Shown: positions 12,547-24,982, numbered from the stretch's first letter. The stretch: 64,000 nucleotides of DNA from Amoebidium appalachense (GCA_963693365.1 CAVNZM010000016.1:248001-312000), one strand, 5' to 3'. Notes: generated from the letters alone by a model not told the origin. Numbers and translations are program-made.

Positions 12547-13587
12547 GCCTTTATGTTCGGAAGTTGCTTTCTTTCCTAACCTTCATACCATCTGATTGGT
12601 CGCATGTTCCTTTAAAATTTAAAATTTTAACCCAAGCTCACCCCCCTTAGCCCCAGCCACCCCCTGCACGTGGCACCCATGGACCACGTGGTCTCTCTGC
12701 AGTGTCACCTGCGGCAGCGGCTCCACCACCCGCACCCGCACACAAACCCCACCCGTGGGAGGCGGAGCGCCGTGTTCCGGCCCGGAAATGGAAGTTCTAC
12801 CGTGTTCCAAGCCCTCTTGCACGGAGGATAACAGTGTGTGTGTGTGGAGTGAATGGGTTAATGCCACGTGCAGTGTCACGTGCGGGCAGGGCACAGCCAC
12901 ACAGACACGCAGGCAGATGGGTGGGCCCACGTGCATACGCACAACATCGCAGGTGGTCCCTTGCGACATGGGTCCGTGTGGTGAGTTTTCTCCCGTTTTC
13001 TGTAAATATATCATATCTCGGCACTTACTCACAATGTATCTTTTCTTTACATACCATTCTTTGTAAGTGCAATTGCTCACACAGAACTTTGAAAAGCACA
13101 CAATCGGCGCTAGTCGGGCATTTGTTTGTTTTTTTTAGCTTCAAAATTACCTCGAGTGTATAAAGGACACCCCCCCTCGGAGTCCCCCCATCCTCCCCAC
13201 CCTCCCCCCATCCTCCCCCCCCCCTTCCCCCCCCCCCCGGCTCATCCTCTCTCCCCATCACCCACCACCCCCCGCCTCCCTTCTGCTTCTCCGCCTACTG
13301 CCGTTAACACCTCAACCATCTAACCTTATCTGCCCCCCCTTCCCCCCCCCCCCCCCCCCCCCCCCCCCCTCAATCCCACCCACCCACCCACTCACCCCCA
13401 CCCCCTCCTCCCCCTTTTCCTCCCCCAATTTCATCATTTCCCCCCTCCTCCTGAGTCCTCCCCCCCTCCAAAAAAAAAAAAAAAAAAAGAAAGAAACAAA
13501 GACAAACCGCTAAGCCCCCATCCCCTTCCCCCCCCCCCCCCCTCCCCCCCCCCCCCCACCCCCCCCCCCCCCCCCCCCCCCCCCCCA

Positions 13588-13630
<43 letters not shown>

Positions 13631-16600
13631 AAAAAAAACACAGCCGCCAACTGCAGCATCACATGGAGTGAGTGGGGGCCATGTGCCTTAGTGCCGTGTG
13701 GTGGTTCGTTTGGCGCCATCACAGCCAACAGTACAAGGACACGCACAGGCAGTGTGACTGTGCCTGCACAAAACAGGGGAGAATGCGTAGACGCGAAAGA
13801 GGTGGAAAAGTGTACGGTCACTGTGCAATGCGGTGGGTGAATAGGTTAATGTTTGCACACATCTAGTGTATATTAAGTATATAATAGTGTATATTAAGTA
13901 ATACAATAGCGTATACAATATACAGTAGTTAAAATTTTCTCGTGCATATTAACAATGCAATCACTTAGCACTCGGCAAGTTTTTCTGGCACATCGGCCCA
14001 CAAGTGATAGTAGCCAGCATAGCCAATGTATAACAGCACAACTAGACCGAGTTTAAGCAAACCAACCCCCCCCCCCCCCCCCCCACCACCACCACCATCA
14101 CCTCCTCCCCCCCCTCCCCCCTCCCCCTTTTCCTCCCTTCCTCCCTGCCTCCCTTCCCCTTCTTCGCCTTGACCTTCTCTCATTCTCAGCCTTTGCACGT
14201 GAATGTGTCCTCTTTATTCAGAATCTATTCCAAGCCCTATAGTAGTATTACTATGATTTAACGTTTTTGCAAGTTTTCATTTACTAAACATTTTGCTACT
14301 TTACCGAAAATCCATTTCAGAACCAAACTGCACCGTTACCTGGACGGAGTGGACAGCCTGTGGCCCGCTTGAGTGCACCCCCACCAACCATGGCCCAACC
14401 ACAAAGACAGGCACGCAGAGTAGAAGCGCAACGCCAATGGATGTGGAAAGATACTCGGTGGAGATGTGTGGGCCCTTGGGGGATGAAAAACCATGCAACG
14501 TGACACTGCAATGCGGTAGGTGCTTATGTGCATGTGGTGTGGTGAATGCATCTTTAGCATGTACGTCACACGCGGTGGATCTATTCCCCATAATTCTAAC
14601 AGCAACTCGCACTGTGTATCGGAAATTCGGGTTGTGTGGTCTATCTAATTTGGGTAGATATGTACCGAACGAGATAGATAGGCAGGAAAACGTATCAACT
14701 ATCCTCGGACTCAAAGTTTTCGGACACCATCATCTCCCAGCGTACTATTTGCAGTTGTAATTCTCGCTCAGCTATCCTCTCGCGGCGTGCAGGCATTCTG
14801 ATGGTTATTCTCCCCCCCCCCCCCCCCCCCCCCCCCCCTCCCCCCCTCCCTTCCCCCACCCTCTCTCCCCCCCCCCCCCCCTCCCCACACACACACACAC
14901 ACACTTACACACACACACACACTCACTCACACTCACACCCTCGCGTGCGCACGCACACACACACGCACACACACACGCACACACACTTCCCACCCCAAAG
15001 ACCACTTTGAGGGGTAGGTAATGAGCAGGCAAGGCTTTAAACCCTAATAAGGAGCTTTACATGCTGACTGACTGACTTAACTGCTTCAAATTTATGACAC
15101 CATACCGTGATATCCTATCAGCCTGAGGGATGCTCCCTCTATAGTATATATCTTGTAATCGACGTACACTAACTTTCCCTCTATAGTATATATCTTGTAA
15201 TCGACGTACACTAACTCTCCCTCTATAGTATATATCTTGTAATCGACGTACACTAACTCTCCCTCTATAGTATAGATCTTTTAATCAACGTACACTAACT
15301 CTCCCCCTTCCTCCATCCCCAGCCATAGACTGTGTCGGTACGTGGGCCTCCTGGTCCCTCTGTTCCACCCGGCCATGCACCTCTTCAGACCGAGGCAACA
15401 CCACAGCCACAGGCACACGCACACGCACATACACAGTCACACAGCCAGCGTCCAATGGCGGTGCAGCATGCCCCAACAGCCAATCGGAGGACTGCTCAGA
15501 CAAAATCATGTGCCGTGAGTTGCCCCCCCCCCCCTCCCCCCCTCCCCCTCCCCCCCCCCCCCCCTTTCCCCCAAACCACACACACACTCACTCACACACA
15601 CTCACACTCACACACACACAACCACCCACCCACTCCTCCCCCCCCCCCCCCCCCCCCCCCCGCCCCATTCCACACAAACAGATACAACAATCTCTAATTT
15701 TACCACTACTGTACAAGGTGGGAGTAGGAGTGCAAGCCTTCATGACCTCATGTATATGCATTAAATAGTAAATGTTTGGATCATACCTGCTATACAGTTA
15801 TAACGCCCTTTATATACCTTGTTAGGAACTCCCCCGTCTTCGTAACCTTAATTTGCATTTAAGTCTACAGCAATACATCATAACTCTAACTTCTTCCTCC
15901 ATCCCCAGCCATAGACTGTGTCGGTACGTGGGCCTCCTGGTCCCTCTGTTCCACCCGGCCATGCACCTCTTCAGACCGAGGCAACACCACAGCCACAGGC
16001 ACACGCACACGCACATACACAGTCACACAGCCAGCCGCAAATGGCGGTGCAGCATGCCCCAACAGCCAATCGGAGGACTGCTCAGACACAATCATGTGCC
16101 GTGAGTTGCCCCCCCCCCCACCCTCCCCCCTCCCTCCGCCTCCCCCCCCCCCCCCCCCCCCCCCACCCCAACACACACACACACACACACACACATTCTC
16201 ACAACCCCGCGCCTACAGAGAATTGGATCTGCTTTCAAGAATCCTCCACTTAAATATGGGCCCTTCTCCCCCTCTTCCCCCCTCCCCCCCCCCCCCCTCC
16301 CCCCCCTCCCCCCCCTCCCCCCCCATAGCACGCAACACACACACACATCCTGAATCCACAGCGCCAATCCGTTTTCGCTCCCAAAAACCATTGAGGCACC
16401 CACCGGTTAGTATTGTGTTGACCGGAGATCGGTTAGTATTGTGTTGCAAATTTTTAAACACGGCTGGCCACAAAAGACAAAACAAAAACGAAACAAAACC
16501 TAAAGGTTGCATATGCCTGTGTGAAAAAAGACAAACACACTCCCAATCACCTAGCACCCCCACTATTGTTTTCTTATGTTTTGTATACGATGCTACTACA

Positions 16601-17372
16601 CGCGCAATCTCACAATATCCTTTTGCATGTTTCTAGGTCAAGACTGTGTAGTGGCCTGGAGCGAATGGGCCCCCTGCAATGACGTCACATGTGAAGGCCG
16701 TACCGGTGACGTAACAGTCACCACCTTGCGCCTGCGTACGGGTACAATTTCAACCCCTGCACAGGCGGGTGGAACACCATGCCCCAACACACCAATAATA
16801 GAAAATGGCACGTGCACAGTGGATCTACATTGCACGAAGGATTGTGTGGTCGCGTGGAGTGATTGGGGCACGTGCGCGCCAATGCCTTGCGCAGGGTTGG
16901 TTGGAAATCACACGGTGGGAAGTATGCGCACGCGGGCTGGTGTTGTGATGCAGCAGCCGACGCAAGATGGGGTGCACTGCCCTGGGAGTTTGAGCCAGAC
17001 TGACATGTGCACGGTCAACCTAGTGTGCCGTAAGTGTCCCCCCCCCCCCCCCCCCCCCCCCGGAACCCCCCGACCCCCCCCCCCCCGACCCCTTCCTCCC
17101 CCCCCCCCCCCGACCCCTTCCTTCCCCCCCCCCCCCCCCTTCTCCCCCGAATCATTACTCATTGTCTGTAGTAGTGATCTAGTTTTTCTCCCGATTGACA
17201 AGAAAACTTAAAGAAATTTACAGGCTTGAGTTAAAGAACTCTCATATAGAGTTTTGTTTCCCGTTGGATTCCGCGCAGGAAAAAAGGAAAGCCCCTCATT
17301 GGCATCGGATATTAATTTCTTCCCCGGGGAAAAAATAAAAGAAAGAAAAAAAAAAGAGTGGAGAGTGGAGAG

Positions 17373-17406
<34 letters not shown>

Positions 17407-19396
17407 CCCTTTCCTCTCCCCTCTTTTTAAATTTTTAAAAAAAAACCAAAAAAAAAAACCTTGCCCACCAGACCCTTCAGGTGGCATCCCGATTCAGAGC
17501 TCTTCAAGGTTATTATTTGACTGTGGATAAATAACATGCCTCTCCCTTGGCCTCTCCCGTCTCCCCCATCCCTGCCTCTTTCAAACAAGCACCCTTTTGC
17601 TCCTTCTCACCCTCCTCCTCTCCTCCCTGCCTCCTTGCCTCCCTCCCTTTCCTTTCCTCCCCCCCCCCCCTCCCCCCCCTCCCCCCCCCCCTCCCGCCCG
17701 TCCCCTCCCCCTCTCCCCTTTCCCCTCCCTCTTTCAATCTCCTTCTCCCTCCCCTTTTCCCTCCCCCCCTCCTAAAAAAAAAAAAAAAAAATGAAAAAAA
17801 ATGAATAACAATTCATCCTGCAGCCGGCAACTGCACGTGGAATACATGGTCAGACTGGGTGGATTGCCCCGCCACCTTTCCCTGCATAAATACGACCATC
17901 ACGCGCACCCGCACCCAAAACGCCGCAATCAACGGGGGTACACAGTGCATCGGCGCTGCAACGGAAACAAGAAACTGCCTCTGTCGTAAGTGCTGCTCCC
18001 TGATTTGTTTGTTTCGTGATGTGTGTGCATGTGGTTGTGAAGAGAATAATTGGATTCGCAAATGTGTTGTATTATAGAAGCAATCATTACATGCACGTGC
18101 AAATGAAAACAGTTGTCGTGCGCAAATGATGCGCAAAAACATCAGTTTACGAATACCTTACAGCTAGTTTTGTAAGGCGGGAGGGATAGCCATTGGTGCA
18201 TGCAGAAGCAGATTAGCTATATATATAGACATGCACAAAGTGTGCAGATTGAGTGTCCTAGTATTTTACCACGTTGATTATGGTGTCTGTTTATGATTGT
18301 AAAGAAAATCTAGACATTATGCTTTACTGCAACTAGAAAAGAACTATGTGCCACTACCATAACCCGGATTTGAAGAAAAAAAATAATATTTCTCATCCGA
18401 TGTGCACAAAGATCCACAGACACACATATAACCTAAATACGCTTTAAAGACTCACATCACATTCGCAACCTTCCCACAGCATGTGCCAGCGCCAGCATGA
18501 TAAAGCCCCAATCAGATTTCACCGCTGGCCAACCCGGCACCTACTTCCTCTCATGGGTTAAGATTACGGGCACGGGGGGTGCTGCTGACGTCACGACTGC
18601 TGCTTTGGGCCGTGCCGTATGCGCTGAATACGGGGCTGAAATGGTGACAGCCACACAGCAGATGTTGGGCAAACACCCACGGGCAGTTCTGCAAGGTGCG
18701 TTGTGTTTCTTTTTCGCTCTTTGTATATGCGCTAACCTGTGAGAGTTCAAGTTTTTTATTACAAAAACGGTTGCTTCTTCCAACCCACTAGTAACAGTAG
18801 TGTGAGGTGGCCGTGTTGGGGTGCATACTGGTGTAGGAGTACATAGTGCATGGGTGCAGGCAACACAACGGATAAGGGTGCATGTGCAGGTGCATAGTTG
18901 TGCACAGAGAAGTGTAGAAGGTCACATTTGGTTCACAGCGTGTGCCTAGGAGACCACAAGCACACACACTGTATGTGTCTACCCCCGCGCCCCCCTCCTC
19001 CTTCCCTCAGCCCCCCCCCCTCCCCCCTCCCCGGCCGTGTCATTCCCCCCTCTCCCCTTCTCCCCCTTTCCGCCTCCCCCTCCCTCCCCCCCCCCCCAAA
19101 AAAAAAAAACAAAAAAAACACCCACACACATTCCAACACCAACATTTTGTAAACAAACACTCACTAACACACCACCCACTCACACAGAATGGGCCTACCA
19201 GTCACGTGCTCTACTCACCTCTTCAACATGTGGTGCGTACACGTGGGCGCTAGATGGGGGCACGGCAAACAACAAGAATGACGTAGCATGCATAGACTGG
19301 AACAGGGTGCTCTACACGGTGGAAACGTGGTGGTATATGACGAGCTGCCCTATTGTCCCTAATAGGGTGCTGTGCTTCAAACATCGTAACAGCTAG
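8809..19396 (+). CDS. Secreted multi-TSP1 protein (13 thrombospondin type 1 modules), 13 exons
   Basis: Exons: 8809-8971, 10327-10485, 11084-11248, 11794-12117, 12657-12980, 13644-13832, 14321-14515, 15323-15514, 15909-16100, 16637-17029, 17824-17985, 18480-18695 and 19188-19396. All twelve introns are GT-AG and phase 1; the product is 960 residues. Exon 1 encodes a signal peptide ([18 protein letters not shown]; an alternative ATG lies at 8833). Exons 2-11 encode 13 TSP1-like modules of about 55 residues with the WxxWxxC, CSVTCG and R-x-R signatures and about six Cys each. Exons 4, 5 and 10 hold two modules each, the other exons one. Residues 820-960 form a non-TSP1 Cys-containing C-terminal region, weakly like a Link/C-type-lectin fold (inference). 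No membrane segment is seen. TSP1 modules usually mediate adhesion or matrix contacts and can carry C-mannose or O-fucose. An exon could be missing in the long first intron. Confidence 0.85.
9070..9760 (+). repeat. CA-rich microsatellite zone in intron 1 of the TSP1 gene
   Basis: About 690 bp of interrupted (CA)n with (CGCA)n at about 9583-9620 and (CA)n at about 9625-9662. Both strands are open here only because of the dinucleotide repeat. Confidence 0.85.
10731..10985 (+). repeat. Poly-T followed by poly-G tracts in TSP1 gene intron 2
   Basis: A T run (about 10707-10728) is followed by G-rich DNA (10729-10797, 10812-10832 and 10906-10985). The composite T(n)G(n) order recurs elsewhere in the window. 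Confidence 0.8.
11794..12980 (+). repeat. Intragenic tandem duplication of a two-module TSP1 exon (exons 4 and 5)
   Basis: Exon 4 (11794-12117) and exon 5 (12657-12980) are both 324 bp and nearly identical, differing mainly at scattered positions and the last ~30 bp. The ~20 bp upstream (ACCCCCC...CCCAG) is similar, but downstream intron sequence diverges soon after the donor. The intron between them contains (CA)n at about 12481-12543. Confidence 0.9.
15134..15301 (+). repeat. Four tandem 42-bp repeats just before TSP1 exon 8
   Basis: The units start at 15134, 15176, 15218 and 15260 with the shared core CCCTCTATAGTATATATCTT. The first three are nearly identical and the fourth has diverged. 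The array ends 21 bp before the exon at 15323. Confidence 0.9.
15306..16130 (+). repeat. Duplicated single-module TSP1 exons 8 and 9 with their splice-site flanks
   Basis: Exon 8 (15323-15514) and exon 9 (15909-16100) are both 192 bp and differ at only a few bases (SNGG versus ANGG, DKIM versus DTIM). Identity extends upstream through TTCCTCCATCCCCAG and downstream through CGTGAGTTGC and the poly-C, so the duplicated unit included both splice sites. Confidence 0.9.
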
Positions 19397-21085
19397 ATTG
19401 TATTTGATCCAATCGCATTCTAGAATAATTGGAATAACTTCTATTAGTAGGATATTCATTCATTATCTGGAAGTTGTGTACGTAATAATGTACTTTTAGA
19501 GTAATAAGGGAACATCTTCGGTCAATAGACAAAATTATTTCATTTTATGCATTAGATAGAAGTTTGCGCAAATGTAGGACCTTCAAGGAGTCATTAGTGA
19601 CTGTGAATGAACCTTAGGCTAGCTATTTAGTTGTGTTGTTGTATTATATTAATACCACAACCTCATATGTAACAGTATGAGTTATAGCCAAGTTTGAATA
19701 AGGGCTGCAATACATAATAGCTAGTCATTCATTGCACCCTCGGTCCTAGGCTGTACTCTTGCACTGTTACATTCTTACGTAAGTTTCACACCATCATCTC
19801 TTATTACTAGCCCATATTGTTGGTCCCTTAGCAGAAAAAACGGCGGTATATGGAACAAACCGTCACTAAGAATGTACTATATATTAAAAATAATTAAAAA
19901 AAAACTAATGTAACAGTAACAACTTTCACAGTGTCACCTACCCACCCACTCACCCACGCACACAAGCAAACAGACTTATGAGAAACAAAAAAAAGAATAT
20001 TTTCTGTTTTTACCATTTCGTCTTATTCCATGCGTACATATACTTTGCCACTTTTTAGGCACCACATTTATTATTATTATTTATACTCCCCCCCCCCCCC
20101 CCTCCCCCCTCCCCCCTCCCCCCCCCCTCCCCCCTCCTCCCTCCCCCTCCCCCTTTTTTCTTTTTTACGTGCAAGTGCACTGATAAGTCGACGAACATAA
20201 CTCATTTTGTTGAAATGTCCTGCCTTCTTCTAGTGAGTGCCACATGGAGTCACAGTGGCATATACCTTGGTCCCTCGAAAATCTAATATGAATAAAAAGT
20301 ACTATTGTGGATTGGCAACCCCCCCCCCCCCATTTCTCTCTTTTCGTTTTCTTTTCTTTTTTTTGTTTTGTGTGTGTGTGTGTTGGGGGGGGGGGAGGGG
20401 GGGAGAGGGGGGAGGGAGGAGGGGGGGGTTACCGTGTCTGCCACCGGGTAGCGCTAGCAGCAACGGTGCTCCCCCCCCCCCCCCCCCCCCCCACCACCAC
20501 CACCATCACCTTTTTTTTGTTTGTGTGTGTAACCGGAAGGAGGGGGGGAGGAGAGGGGGGGAAAGGGGGGGGGGGGGGGAGGGAGGGGGGGGGGGGGGGG
20601 GGGGGGAGACGGGTATAAACACAAAACGCGGTTTAACACGTGCGAAACATTATCGTAATGATGCCTTATTAGGAAGGACGGGGCCTTCAAAACATCCCCG
20701 AAACCCCCCTCCCTCTCCCCCCTCCCCCTCCTCCTCCCCACCCCCCCCCCACCCCCTCCCGCTTTTAGACCTCCCTCCCCCCCCCCACCCCCCCCCTTCC
20801 CCTCCCCCCCCCCCCCCCCCTCTTCCTCCACACACACATCGTCCGTGTCATGTACACGTCCCATGCCTACCTCATATATATGCATGCCACGTGCATATAT
20901 ATATGGGTTTTAACCCAATTTCTCGCATGCCCCAGCACCGAGATTTGACTTCAATTTTTCAGCAAACCAATGTATGTACGACACGCTGAAGTGGTGTGCC
21001 ACGGTGTGGTGGTGGTAGTCACGGTGGAAGGGGGGAGGGGGTGGGTGGGTGGGGGGGGGAGGAGGAAGGGGGGAGGGGCCGGAGG

Positions 21086-21132
<47 letters not shown>

Positions 21133-21477
21133 CGGAGCCGGGGGAGCTCGAGAGATCCGGGAGGCGGGAAGGCCGGACACATGATGGACTCCCGAGGTTT
21201 TGGTGGGCAATGAGCAATTTTTATTGGTGCAATGCGCATTATATGACGTCACTTTTTGAGTATGTTCGAGGCAAAAAGGAACAAATTCAAAAAAAAAAAG
21301 TTTTTATAAAACAAACAAAAAAAAGTAGGAATATCAAGCGAAAACAACAGAGTAATTTGGTGTGTGGGAAGACGCACGTAGCAGGAGGGTTCATTCTTAT
21401 TATATATGGACGGAGGAAAAAGCGCAGTAGCATGTTTGTAAGGGGTGCACTAGCACACATACACATACACGTCCAGC
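19397..21477. other. Intergenic region between the TSP1 and COMMD3 genes
   Basis: No gene is seen. 19397-20080 is A+T-rich unique DNA. 20088-20155 is C/T-rich. 20168-20540 is a copy of the second dispersed repeat family. 20384-20608 is G-rich, 20704-20820 is C-rich, and 21083-21131 is nearly pure G. The long open frames here are products of these tracts. Confidence 0.6.
20168..20540 (+). repeat. Dispersed repeat family 2, copy A
   Basis: Shares with 25553-25835 the blocks GTTGAAATGTCCTGCCTTCT, CCCTCGAAAATCTAATATGA and GTGTCTGCCACCGG (ATGTCTGCCACCGG in copy B), in the same order and orientation. A C/G/T-rich spacer lies between the second and third blocks. Confidence 0.75.
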
Positions 21478-22512
21478 ATGAACGTACCCCCTCAAACATG
21501 GGCAGACCTGTGTGCGTTGGATACTCTCACTCCCGCTGTAAGAGATGACCTCATACAACGCACCGCGGAGGGGTTGGCGGGCGTCCAACAGCCACGGATG
21601 GAAGGTCCGGTGTGTGTGTGTGTGTGTGTGTGTGTGTGCCTGTGCCTGTGTGTGCCTGTGTGTGTGTGTGTGTTCGAGCACGCATCAAGCGTGTATGTGC
21701 GTGTTAGCGTGTTTGTGTGTGTGTGTGTTTTGGGGAGATAGAGGGGGTTGAAGGGGAGGTGTGGGGGGGTGGGGGGTTGGGGGAGTGAGGGTCCGCGTGT
21801 GTTTATGCACACACAGTTATTTTTTTCCAGCAGACATGCTTTTGTCTTCTGATCCTTCATGTGCAGGTGTGGTAGAAGCTGCTTACCACACCACATGTCT
21901 TTTCACTGTTAACTGACTTTTGGTGTTGCAGGGGAGGGATGTGGGGTGGGAGCTGAGGCACTTGCGGTGGTGGTGGCTGAGACGGTGAGGTGTGGCCTTA
22001 ACGACGAGGAGATAGAGTAGGTGGAGAGAGTACACACACGTACACACGTACACAGGATATGCAGACACACACATGCATTTTCCGAACATCCTCACCTGCC
22101 AAGCATGTCACCACATCCGTCTTTTTCATGTTTCTGACCCCCCCCAATAAAAAAAAAGAAGAAGAAGAAGAAAAAAAAGAAAAGAAAAAAATCAGTCACT
22201 CACTTGTCACTTGCGCATGTGATCAGGATTTTTTTTGGTGAACTCTTGCTTCGCTAGCTTTGATATCAAATGAAATCTGTTCTCCGTTAGTTTGACCCAT
22301 ATACCCCCCCCCCCCCCCCCCCCCACCCACCACCTCCCCCCCCAACACACACATACACCCACCCTCCCCTCTGCAAATATCAGATACCCCCCCCCCCCCC
22401 TCCCCCCCCCCCCCCCCCCCCCCCCCCCGCCCATGGTACATACACGTACACACACCCACGCATGCACCTGCACATGCACCTAGACATGCACCTGCACACT
22501 GCCTACATGACC

Positions 22513-22559
<47 letters not shown>

Positions 22560-23578
22560 AAAAAAAAAAGGGCCAACCCGTGCGGCTGTCCACGTAAGTT
22601 GTGTACTTAAGTTTTTTTTTTTTTTTGCATACATGCCTTACGTCACCCAGTGCGAGTTTGTACTTCATTGTCTACCACACACTAACAAAAACAACAACAA
22701 CCCCCCCCCCCCCCCGCGCACCAAAAAAACAAAACAAAAAAAAACAGAAAAAGCCCAGATCCCCCCCCCCCCTCCCCCCCCCCCCCCCCAAAAAAAAAAA
22801 AAAATGAAAAAAATAAATAAACAAAAACCCCAAACAGACAGCAGCTTTCACTGCGAGGGCACCAATGGGCCACCGACCTGACCCGCATTCTTTCTGCCCA
22901 CAAGCCAGCGCTCATTTCCTGTGCCACCCACCCCCCAGCCATACCAATGCTCACTGATGTGTCTTGGTCACTCGACTACACAGTTAGGGTGTGTCCTCCC
23001 CCCCCCCCCCCCCCCCCCCCCTACCCCCCCCCCCCCCCCCTCTTTTCTGGCTTCTGCTCACTGCTGCAACTTTAACGCCCGCCTTTTCCCACTGCCCTTG
23101 CCTGTTGCCTGCTCGCATAAGTAACCCTGCTCGTCTCTGATCAAGATATGTGACCCAGCTATGTGTAAGTGAAACAGTATCCGAGTTAGGTTTGGTTGAT
23201 GAGGTGAACGGGTCGAAACTCGGGTACTGTGGGTGACTTAGGCCCTCCCTGAGGATGGGCTATGCATGCTCTCTATGGGTGCTTTGCATTCTGCACGTTT
23301 TGTCCGTTGTTTTTATGTGCACTTTGTACTTGTTAGCGCATTTCCCCCCCCCCCCCCCCCCCCCCCCCCCGTTGATATCGAGTTATGTGCGTATTTGCCT
23401 CATTTGACTATGGGCTTTGCATATTGTGCACATTTGTTATTTTTTCCGGATCTTCATTACATGGCTCGTCTTGAAACTGCCATATGATAGATCAATCGTT
23501 ATCTTTTTCAAAACGAAATTTTGAACAACCCTAATGAAAAGTGACGATTTCAGTAGAGTCGTATCTTGTGTCCCCCCC

Positions 23579-23636
<58 letters not shown>

Positions 23637-23972
23637 AGAAAAGAAACATCACCAGCACATACCCACCCAACCCGCCTGCCCTCACAACTTAGAAGGAAAT
23701 TGGAAACCATGCACGTGTTTTCTGACTGCACGTGATTGCAGAGCCGACCAATAGCAAGACAGCAGGCAGCAGAGTACACCGTCACCATGGCAACAACCAA
23801 TGGGAATGTGGCATTTGCATGCACCGTGGAGGAGCTGCAGGTGGGTGTGCGTGTGTGTATGTGTGTGTGTGTGTGTGCGCGTGTTTGTGTGTGTGTCTGT
23901 GTGTGTGCGTGTGTGTGTCCAAGTGCAGGTGCGGGTGTGTGGGTGTGGGTGTGTGTCAAGATATGTATTTGC

Positions 23973-24071
<99 letters not shown>

Positions 24072-24243
24072 TTGTGTGTGTGTGTGTTCCTGCTTCCGTG
24101 CGTGCGCGCGTGCGTGCATGCATGCCCGGAGCCTGGCCTGCCCCTGTGTGATTGGTTTTGGTTTGCCCGTTAGATTTACTTCCTCGGTTTTTGCACCTTC
24201 CTCCCCTTCGAATGTAGTGCATATGCCTGTTCTTCAAACCCAG

Positions 24244-24274
<31 letters not shown>

Positions 24275-24869
24275 ACCCCCCATTTCTCCCTGCCCCCAGC
24301 CCCAACAGCAACAGACACACACACACTCTCTTCCGTTCTCTTTCCCATTCACACGAAGTTCATGAACCATGGTCTTTTACCTGCCTCACCACGACCCCCC
24401 CCCCCCCCCCCCCCCCCCCCCTCCCCCCCCCTTCGGGTTGAGGCAAAGAATGTGTTGCAAACCAACCGAGGCATGTTTAGAATTCCATACCCACCTTTTT
24501 GTTACGGCATAGGAAACATGATCATGAGCTCTGTTCATTTGTCTTTTGCCCGAAAATTGTTTGGGTCCCTTCTCTCTCGCCCCCGTTTAGGATATCAATT
24601 GATGTGTTTACTTCCATGCTTGACACCCTCGAAAGCCAACATCCCCCCCCTCCCCCCTCCCCTCCCCCCCCCCCTTCCCCTCCCCGGGGATGGGCACTGC
24701 TTATCATGCATACTCTCGTATCTGTGGTTTGCACTCTGCATTGTGATATTATGAGTGTGTACGTCTTACTCTATTGCATTCTAACGCCCCTGCCCCCTCC
24801 CCAATCCACACACCCACCTACCAACCCACCCACCCAGCCCCTCTCTCCTTCCGCCATCGCAACCAACAC

Positions 24870-24923
<54 letters not shown>

Positions 24924-24982
24924 ATCTAGTCAACATCTGTAAAGAGGCTCTCAACAGTGCCCAGCGCCATGCTGCACTGTGA
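21478..24982 (+). CDS. COMMD3: COMM domain-containing protein 3-like, 5 exons
   Basis: Exons: 21478-21604, 21932-22016, 22838-22988, 23742-23840 and 24923-24982. Joined with consistent phases they give 173 residues; human COMMD3 is about 195. Residues 1-70 form the helical N-terminal part ([20 protein letters not shown]..., then [20 protein letters not shown]). The COMM domain follows: the hallmark [15 protein letters not shown], then [28 protein letters not shown] and a final helix ending RHAAL. These match COMMD3 better than other COMMD members. COMMD proteins form the ring of the Commander complex, which works with retromer-like machinery in endosomal recycling. The least certain junction is the weak GTCCGG donor after exon 1, but it is the only phase that keeps exon 2 open. 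Intron 4 begins GT-rich and ends in (CA)n. Confidence 0.8.
22305..23340 (+). repeat. Poly-C and C(n)A(n) tracts in COMMD3 introns
   Basis: Poly-C runs lie at 22305-22324, 22387-22428, 22515-22549, 22700-22715, 22760-22789, 22999-23040 and 23344-23370. Several run straight into poly-A (22550-22569, 22790-22804, 23600-23613). Confidence 0.85.
23108..23345 (+). repeat. Dispersed element family 1 in COMMD3 intron 3, sense orientation
   Basis: Contains the ordered family blocks: GCATAAGTAACCCTGCTCGT, GTGAAACAGTATC, GGTCGAAACTCGGGTACTGT, GAGGATGGGC, TGCATTCTGCA and GTAC...GCATTT, and ends in poly-C. The same order is seen at 52090, 54536, 56636 and, reversed, 43402. Confidence 0.8.
24007..24063 (+). 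repeat. (CT)n microsatellite inside a GT-rich intron start
   Basis: About 57 bp of uninterrupted CT repeat, flanked by (GT)n on both sides (23840-24003 and 24064-24088), in COMMD3 intron 4. Confidence 0.9.
24681..24895 (+). repeat. Dispersed repeat copy in COMMD3 intron 4, near-identical to 6175-6390
   Basis: Same sequence as the reverse complement of 6175-6390 with about two differences. It ends in (CA)n that runs into the acceptor of COMMD3 exon 5. It is a diverged relative of family 1, sharing GATGGGCxCTGCTTAT and TTTGCACTCTGCATTGTG. Confidence 0.8.

Noticed and set aside
20237-20989. 250-codon frame starting MPHGVTVAYTLVP
   Set aside because: Its start lies in the family 2 repeat and the rest is G/C-tract-derived sequence.
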